The position numbers and the translations under genes are program-made. A DNA stretch of 64,000 nucleotides from the NCBI RefSeq assembly GCF_963259705.1, contig NC_081861.1:108840102-108904101 (forward strand), written 5' to 3'. The notes beneath the pieces are model-generated. The model was not told the DNA's origin, made no database searches, and saw only the letters and a list, made by a program, of their open reading frames with translations. The stretch comes from Myotis daubentonii. Lineage: Eukaryota > Chordata > Mammalia > Chiroptera > Vespertilionidae. Positions 58,411 through 64,000 of the stretch are shown here, piece after piece (positions within the stretch are counted from its first letter, which is position 1; each line of letters begins with the position of its first letter).

Positions 58411-58625
58411 TTTTTAAGTATATTTTATTGATGTCAGAGAGGAAGGAAGAGGTAAAGAGAGATAGAAACATCAGTGATTAGAGAGAAACATTGATTGTCT
58501 GCCTCCTGCAAGCTCCATACTGGGGATTGAGTCCACAATCCGGGCATGTGCCCTGACAGGGAATCAAACAGTGACCACCTGGTTTATAGGTTGATGCTTA
58601 ACCACTGAGCCATGCTGGCTGGGCT
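58411..58625 (-). mobile_element. Ves SINE, minus strand
   Basis: TATTTTATTGATGTCAGAGAGG at the tail side, GCCTCCTGCAAGCTCC in the body and ACCACTGAGCCATGCTGGC at the tRNA head. Moderately diverged; inside L1-D. Confidence 0.88.
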
Positions 58626-59524
58626 GGCTTTAAATTTTGCTCATTGAGTTTAATTTTTGCCAGTATGTTTGTCACATAAGGCCTTTATTATGTTGAGGTA
58701 TGATGCCTCTATTCCCACTTTGCTGATAGTTTTTATCAGGAAAGGTTTTTGGATTTTTTCAAATGCTTTTTCTTCATTAATTGCTATGATCATGTTGATT
58801 TTTGTCTTGCAATCTGTTTATGTGATGTATCACACTTATTGATTTGCAAATATTGTACCAGCACTGCATCCCCATAATATATCCCATTTAGTCATTGTGT
58901 ATGACCTTTTAAATGTATTGCTGGATCTGATTTGCTAATATTTTTTTGAGGATTTTAGCATCTATATCCTCAAATATATTTGCCTCTTTCTTTGTAGTGT
59001 CTTTTTCTGGTTTTGGAATTAGGCTAAAACTAGCATTGCAAAAAGAGCTTGGAAGTATTCCTTCCTCTTGCTTTTTTGGAATAGCTTGAGGAAGATAGGT
59101 GCTATTTGTTTTCAGACTTCTTGGTAAAACTCTGATGTAAGCCCTCCAGACCAGGGCTTCTGTTTGCTGGATGTTTATTATTATTACTAAAAGCCTGATG
59201 CACAAAAATTTGTGCATACGGGGGTGGGGGTCGCTCAGCCTGGCCTGTGCCCTCTTGCAGTCTGGGACCCCTTGGGGGATGACCACCTGCTGGTTTAGGC
59301 CCGCTCTCTGGGGAATTGGGCCTAAGCTGGCAGTCAGACATCATTCTGGCAGCCCGGGAGCCCCCAGGGGATGTCCACTTGCCAGGGGGGAGCAGGCCTA
59401 AGCTGCAGTTGGACATCCTTAGTGCTGCTGAGGAGGCAGGAGTGGCTCCTACCATCACCGCTGTACTGGCAGCCATCAGCCTGGCTTGTGGCTGAGCAGA
59501 GCTCCCCCTGTGGGAGCACACTGA

Positions 59525-59538
59525 CCACCAGGGGGCAG
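59525..59538 (+). promoter_or_regulatory. CTCF-like motif in the composite Helitron
   Basis: CCACCAGGGGGCAG, identical to 13713-13726. A weaker facing copy (CCCCCTGGTAGTC) lies near 59559-59571. Confidence 0.45.
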
Positions 59539-60129
59539 CTCCTGCATTGAGCGTCTTCCCCCTGGTAGTCAGTGTGTGTCATCATGAGCAGTCATTCCCA
59601 GTCTTTCTGCTGTTAGGGTCAGTTTGCATATTACCCTTTTATTATATAGGATAGAAGCCTGGTGCACAGGTGGGGGCTGGCTGGTTTGCCCTGAAGGATG
59701 TCCCGGATCAGGGTGGGGGTCCCTCTGGGGTGCCTGGCCAGCCTGGGTGAGGGGCTGATGGCTGTTTTCAGGATGACCACATCCCCTTCAGTGTGGGGGT
59801 CCCCACTGGGGTGCCTGGCCAGCCTGGGTGAGGGGCTGATGGCTGTTTTCAGCTGGCCACACCCCCTTTAGGGTGGGGGGTCCCCACTGGGGTTACTGGC
59901 CAGTCTGGGTGAGGGGCTGAGGGCCATTTTCAGGCTGGCCACGCCCTCCTGGCAATGGAAGCCCCAAGCCTCTCCTTTTTTTCTTTTTTTTTATTTTGGG
60001 ATTTATTTGCTTTCTATAATTGAAACTTTGTTGCCTTCAGTGGAGCTCAGAGCCGGCTGGGAAGCTTAGCTCCCTCCATCAGTGGAGCAACCAAGCCTCC
60101 TGCTCGCTTCAGCTCCATGGCTACTGGTT

Positions 60130-60175
60130 GCCATCTTGTTTGGGTTAATTTGCATATAGTTGCTCTGATTGGCTA
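60130..60175 (-). promoter_or_regulatory. CCAAT / octamer / YY1-like block in A module
   Basis: In element direction: AGCCAATCAG (60175-60166), ATGCAAAT (60155-60148) and AAGATGGC (60137-60130). Confidence 0.5.
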
Positions 60176-60240
60176 GTGGGCATGGCTTAAGGCATAGTGA
60201 AGGTACAGTCAATTTACATGTTTGTCTTTTATTAGATTAG

Positions 60241-60241
<1 letters not shown>

Positions 60242-60281
<40 letters not shown>
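60242..60281. repeat. (ATT)n microsatellite at the Helitron 5' flank
   Basis: About 13 ATT units directly outside the element. A short TTATTATTATTA also lies left of it at 59177-59186, so the Helitron landed in an ATT run that replaced T-rich L1 sequence. Confidence 0.93.
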
Positions 60282-60427
60282 TGCTTCAATTTCATCAGTA
60301 GTTATTGTTCTATTTAAGTTTCCTGCTTCTTCCTGATTGAGTTTTGGAAGATTGTATTTTTCTAGGACTATGTCCATTTCATCCAGGTTGTGCATCTTGT
60401 TGGATATAGTTGTTCACAGTATTTTTA

Positions 60428-60640
60428 AAAAATATTTTTTATTGATTTCAGAGAGGAAGAGGAGGGAGAGAAAGAGATAGAAACATCAATGATGAGAGGG
60501 AATCGTTGATTGCTGCCTCATGCATGACCCCTACCAGTGATCGCAACCTGAGCATATGCCCTTGACCAGAATCACACCTGGTACCCTTCAATCTTCAGGT
60601 TGATGCTCTATCCATTGAGCAAAATGGGCTCTGGACTGCT
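60428..60640 (-). mobile_element. Ves SINE, minus strand
   Basis: A reverse SINE: TTTTTATTGATTTCAGAGAGG, GTTGATTGCTGCCTCATGC, and the tRNA head near ATCCATTGAGCAAAATGGG. GTTCACAGTATTTTT before it and GCTCATAGTATTTTT after it form the duplicated L1-D target. Confidence 0.88.
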
Positions 60641-60690
60641 CATAGTATTTTTTAATGATTCTCTGTATTTCTGTGGGGTCAGTTGTTATT

Positions 60691-61116
60691 TCACCTGGGT
60701 CAGGTCCTGTTGAGACCTTGCCATTCCTACTGATCTCCAGGTGTTTTCTGTCCTTCCTTGATATAAGTCTCCTCCTTAGCTTGACTTCAGTTATTATTTC
60801 TAGGTGAATTTTCTCCACTTTAGTTGTATTTTAAATGTGGTCCAAGGAGAAGGAGAAGGAGGAAGAAGGCAGGTCTGCCTATTAGTCTGCCATTTTCCCT
60901 CTCTTGCAAACTGTCATCTAATTCATTGATTGTCACTCTTGCCAAATGTATTATTATATTTTAATGATAGGAAAATAAGGTGTAGACTCATCAGTATTTG
61001 AAATACAGTTTTCCATTTGATTTGCTAGTGTGTAGACTTTATCTGTGATTCACTTTTAATGTGTAAATCATACAGATATCCTTTTTGGTTGCATATAGGT
61101 CCCCTAAAAAGGGAGA
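60691..61116. other. Unresolved sequence past the L1-D end
   Basis: 60700-60905 is GA/CT-rich and ends with TCTGCCATTTTCCC, possibly a piece of L1 leader; I cannot assign it. 60911-61116 is unique AT-rich DNA. Confidence 0.4.
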
Positions 61117-61132
61117 TAGGTCCTATTTTTTT

Positions 61133-61813
61133 TCTTTTTTTCCCTTTATTGATTAAGGTATTACAAAATGTGTCCTTATCCCCCCCCCATTGTCCCCTTA
61201 TCCCCCAATCCTGCCTTCACCCTCACCTCCTGTTGTCTGCATCCATTGCTTATGTTTATACGCATGCATAAAAGTCCTTTGGTTGACCTCTCCCCTTAAT
61301 CAAAACAATGAGATACCATCTCACACCTGTCAGAATGGCTATCATCAACAAATGACAAGTCCTGGCGAGGATGTGTAGAAAAAGGAACCCTTGTGCACTA
61401 TTGGTGGGAATGCAGACTGGTGCAACCACTGTGAAGAACAGTATGGAGTTTCTTCAAAAAACTAAAAATGAATCTTCCATTTGACCCAGTGACTCCACTT
61501 CTAGGAATATATCTCAAGAAACCAGAAACACCAATCAGAAAGGATATATGCACCCCTATGTTCATAGCAGCACAATTTACCATAGCTAAGATTTAGAAAC
61601 AGCCTAAGTGCCCATCAGCAGATAAGTGGATTAAAAACTTTGGCACATTTATACAATGGAATCCTATGCTGTGGTAAAAAGGAAGGAACTCCTACCATTT
61701 GCAACAGCATGGATGGAACTGGAGAGCATTATGCTAAGTGAAAAAAAGTCAGTCAGAAAAAGATAAATATCACATGATCTCACTCATTTGTGAATTATAA
61801 GGAACAACATAAG
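61133..61813 (-). mobile_element. Twin-primed young L1 insertion
   Basis: 61133-61296 is the minus-strand L1 3'UTR. At 61297 it flips to plus-strand ORF2 3' sequence (CAAAACAATGAGATACCATC to about 61808). TAGGTCCTATTTTTTT at 61117-61132 recurs at 61814-61829, a 16-bp target duplication around the whole, so one integration event made both halves. Confidence 0.93.
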
Positions 61814-61966
61814 TAGGTCCTATTTTTTTAAAAGCATCAAATTAAATTAATATGTAAGCAAATGTTTATAAAACATTCTATATGAATCAATCAATCAATG
61901 AACTATTTCTTGGTTATGTATTGTGTCCACTCCATAATAAATATTGTAGGGGAAATTTACAAGAAA

Positions 61967-62143
61967 TCTATAATAATAAAAGCATAATATGCTAATTAAA
62001 CCAGATGTCCTTCCAGATGTCCTTCCTGATGTAGCCAGGGCTGTGAGGGATGCCTGGGTCCTGGGTGCCAGAGGGAAGCCAGTGCTAGCAGCCAGGGGAA
62101 GGAAGGCCTACTCTTGCACGTATTTCATGCATTGGGCTTCTAG
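61967..62143 (+). mobile_element. Minimal Helitron, 177 bp
   Basis: Starts TCTATAATAATAAAAGC after A61966 and ends GCACGTATTTCATGCATTGGG then CTAG (62140-62143) before T. Apart from the termini it has only ~110 bp, including a repeated CCAGATGTCCTTCC. Confidence 0.88.
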
Positions 62144-62369
62144 TATACAATATTTTTGCACTTATATAGCTTACATTCTCCTGTTGGAGTCAAGGCATAC
62201 AAAAAAGAATAAATGAGAGTTCTACAATAAGGAAGTGAAAAATTGTATACCATATAGAACCAGAGTTATAGGAGGTCAGGGAGAGACTGACAAAAGATAA
62301 TTCTGTGAAGACACTTCAAAAAGTAACTCCTTTGACTCTCTATATTAATTCTGTTCTTTCAGCTTTATA

Positions 62370-62605
62370 ATTCAGCTCCACAATGTTCTCTGCCCCACAC
62401 CTTCTCAAATTTCTACTTGTAAGATTTTAAGCCTAATTCAAATGCTACTCTTTCCATAAGTCACTGGTTAGATTTGTTTTTTCCCTTTTCTGTTCACAAA
62501 ATATCATAAAACAATATTTCTATTATTTTATTTTCCTCTAGTGCCTATCACAGTGCTTTGCTCATAATAAAACCTCAAATATGTTTATTCAGTGAAATTG
62601 TTATT
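62370..62605 (+). mobile_element. LINE L2 3'-end fragment (tentative)
   Basis: TAATTCAAATGCTACTC and GTGCCTATCACAGTGCTTTGC followed by AATAAAACCTCAAATATG resemble an L2 3' end. Diverged. Confidence 0.5.
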
Positions 62606-63295
62606 AACAATTAGAATTGTATAGAAGCCGAGCCGTAAGAGATGAATAGAGATAGGTTAGGCGGAGAGAAGTATGGGAGTCCAAATAAATTTGGCAATGT
62701 TAGAAGCAGTAAGAAATGTGCTGTCTAAAATATACACTTTGATTTTAATGTAATCAAGACATTTTTAAACTTTTCATTATATTCCCCAGAAGCAGTATAT
62801 GTTAATGCAAGATGCTACCTTACATTTTATCATGCTTTTGTTAAAATAGTTTTATAAAAAGGTTTGGTCTGTTTCCTATTATCCTTCTTAAAATAACACT
62901 TACTATGTAAATATATTGTTTTTAAAAATAGGGAATTTTGGGGAAAATGGGAAAAAATACAAGATAACATTTAAATCAGATTCAGAGAGAACTGAAGAGT
63001 AAATGGTAAGAATGTTATTAACTTACTGTAGAGGTCACTCTCTGAAAGTAGCTAGAATTTAGAGATAGAAAAACAACCAAAAAATAAGGAAAACAGTTTT
63101 GTGTGAACATTACTAAGACAATTTGGATTGTAATAGATTGGACACGATTCCAAAGGTTGGAGAGATCTTTAGGTATTTCTCATGTAGTGTGAAATGGTAT
63201 AAATCAGCACCACTGAAGAACAACTAGGTTTAGATTGTTGTTGAGTTGAATTGTATGTATGAATTAATTCAGAAGTCAACTCAAGTGAAGTGGTA
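62606..63295. other. Unique AT-rich sequence, no feature recognised
   Basis: No recognisable feature. Confidence 0.5.
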
Positions 63296-63765
63296 TCCTA
63301 TCTAATAATAGAGAAACATGGTAATTGACAGTACCTTCGCTACACCTAACATTGGCTAATCAGCACAATATGCAAATTAACCACCAACAAAGATGGCAGC
63401 TAATTTGCATACTGAAGGCAGGGCAGGACAGTGCCAGCCTGCCCGGGCGTCCTGTGTGCGACCCGACCCGAGTCAGCCAGGCAGGGCAGCAGCGATTGGC
63501 CAGCCTGCCCGGGCGTCCCATGTGCGACCCAACCCCGGGCGGTGCCCCAACCCCCAGATTGGCCCTGCCATGTGCGGGACCCAGGGAGGCAGAGCAGGCA
63601 CCGAGGGATCGGGCCTGCCATCTGCCACCTAGGGAGCAGGCCTAAACCAGCAGGTGGTTATCTCCTGAGGGGTCCCAGACTGTGAGAGGGCACAAGTGGG
63701 GCTGAGGGACACCTCCTCACCTCCCACCCCCACCAGTGCATAAATTTTTGTGACCAGGCCTCTAG
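63296..63765 (+). mobile_element. Helitron with A-type 5' end and B-type 3' end
   Basis: Starts TCCTATCTAATAATAGAG after A and ends with a hairpin GTGCATAAATTTTTGTGAC and CTAG (63762-63765) before T. The 5' third matches module A and the 3' third matches module B. There is no internal TC-start and only part of one 47-bp-like unit, so it looks like a deletion or recombination product of an A-B element. Its plus-strand frames of 80-106 codons have no domain. Confidence 0.88.
63351..63399 (+). promoter_or_regulatory. CCAAT / octamer / YY1-like block
   Basis: ATTGG at 63351-63355, ATGCAAAT at 63370-63377 and AAGATGGC at 63390-63397, spaced as in the other A modules. Confidence 0.5.
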
Positions 63766-64000
63766 TACATCACATAAAAGTCCCCACAAAGATTTACTTG
63801 ATGATTCCATACCATAAGATTAGTTGAAATCTTTTATTGAATAAATAGAATATTCCCCTAACATTATAAAAACTGAAAGAATCTTACTGGATAATGTGGT
63901 TATTATCAATATATCAGCAAGTCTATGGCTCTCTTGGTTTCATGTACCTGTTGATTTTGGTGCAATCATTTTTTTTTGGGGGGGGTGGAGAGGACTAAAG
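63766..64000. other. Unique sequence to window end
   Basis: No recognisable feature; a T-run and G-run lie at about 63969-63986. Confidence 0.5.

Larger units (their letters stand above)
59187..60241 (-). mobile_element. Composite Helitron (A-D), minus strand
   Basis: The 3' end CTAA at 59187-59190 (CTAG mutated on the element strand) is followed by a GCACAAAAATTTGTGC hairpin; the 5' end lies at 60241 before T. In element direction A (60241-59652) joins D (59651-59187) at TTCTA|TCCTATATAATAAAAG. D is the same type as the single Helitrons at 13655 and 57773. It sits in L1-D. Confidence 0.87.
54468..60690 (-). mobile_element. L1-D: 5'-truncated LINE-1 broken by five insertions
   Basis: The minus-strand 3'UTR begins at 54468 (CTTTATTGTTGAAAGTATTAC). 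ORF2 sequence continues in register across a Helitron (55348-56615), a second Helitron (57773-58339), a Ves (58411-58625), a third Helitron (59187-60241) and another Ves (60428-60640), ending near 60690 between the endonuclease and reverse transcriptase regions. More than half of the span is inserted DNA. Confidence 0.88.
54750..60690 (-). pseudogene. L1-D ORF2p remnants
   Basis: Readable pieces on the minus strand: ITTDPTEIQRIIKKYYEQ near 60700-60640 (linker before the reverse transcriptase); 59190-58909; reverse transcriptase 57671-57480 ([20 protein letters not shown], just after the FADD position); 57221-56982; 56845-56620 (KIKSFCTAKEIISKVKRQPT); C-terminal 55212-54750. All are separated by frameshifts or insertions. 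Confidence 0.85.

Noticed and set aside
63325..63685. Plus-strand frames of 79-106 codons in the last Helitron
   Set aside because: GC-rich non-autonomous Helitron sequence; no Rep or helicase motif.

Overview
This window is mammalian nuclear DNA from a bat, almost certainly a vespertilionid. Three things point there. Nine non-autonomous Helitron insertions carry Helibat-type ends: 5' TC, 3' hairpin plus CTAG, inserted between A and T. Several tRNA-derived Ves SINEs are present. There is also much L1 in several age layers. I found no host exon that I could defend. The sequence looks like an AT-rich intron or gene desert built mostly of nested transposable elements, with unique AT-rich DNA between them. 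One 200-N assembly gap lies at 53355-53554.

Layout. 1-5183: a minus-strand L1 (L1-A) entering from the left edge, split by a plus-strand ORF1-only (HAL1-type) insertion with 14-bp target duplications, then a small plus-strand L1 3' end. 5.2-12 kb: mostly unique, with an MLT1 LTR and a Ves SINE. 12.2-14.3 kb: an old inverted (twin-primed) L1 holding a Ves, a younger L1 3' end and a Helitron. 15.9-17.1 kb: ancient L1M and L2. 18.7-20.7 kb: a three-module Helitron. 20.8-25.2 kb: a 5'-truncated minus L1 (L1-B) with 17-bp target duplications. 25-32 kb: unique DNA with MIRs and SINEs. 32.0-33.4 kb: a two-module Helitron. 33.4-37.9 kb: unique DNA. 37.9-48.3 kb: a three-level nest, in which an old HAL1-like element contains a near full-length L1 (L1-C), which contains a small LTR retroelement with two LTRs, a lysine-tRNA-type primer binding site, a polypurine tract and no coding region. 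48-54 kb: MIR, a twin-primed L1, a palindromic hAT (MER5-like), a SINE and the gap. 54.5-60.7 kb: minus L1 (L1-D) broken by three Helitrons and two Ves SINEs. 61-64 kb: another twin-primed L1, two Helitrons and an L2.

No set of genes works together here. All coding remnants are transposon ORFs (L1 ORF1p, L1 ORF2p endonuclease and reverse transcriptase), and all carry stops or frameshifts. The most interesting material is in the Helitrons. One 5' module (A) is joined at the same terminal nucleotide to three different 3' modules. A carries a constant CCAAT / ATGCAAAT / AAGATGGC block like a promoter. Another module carries CTCF-like motifs. A 47-bp minisatellite inside a third module differs in copy number between loci.
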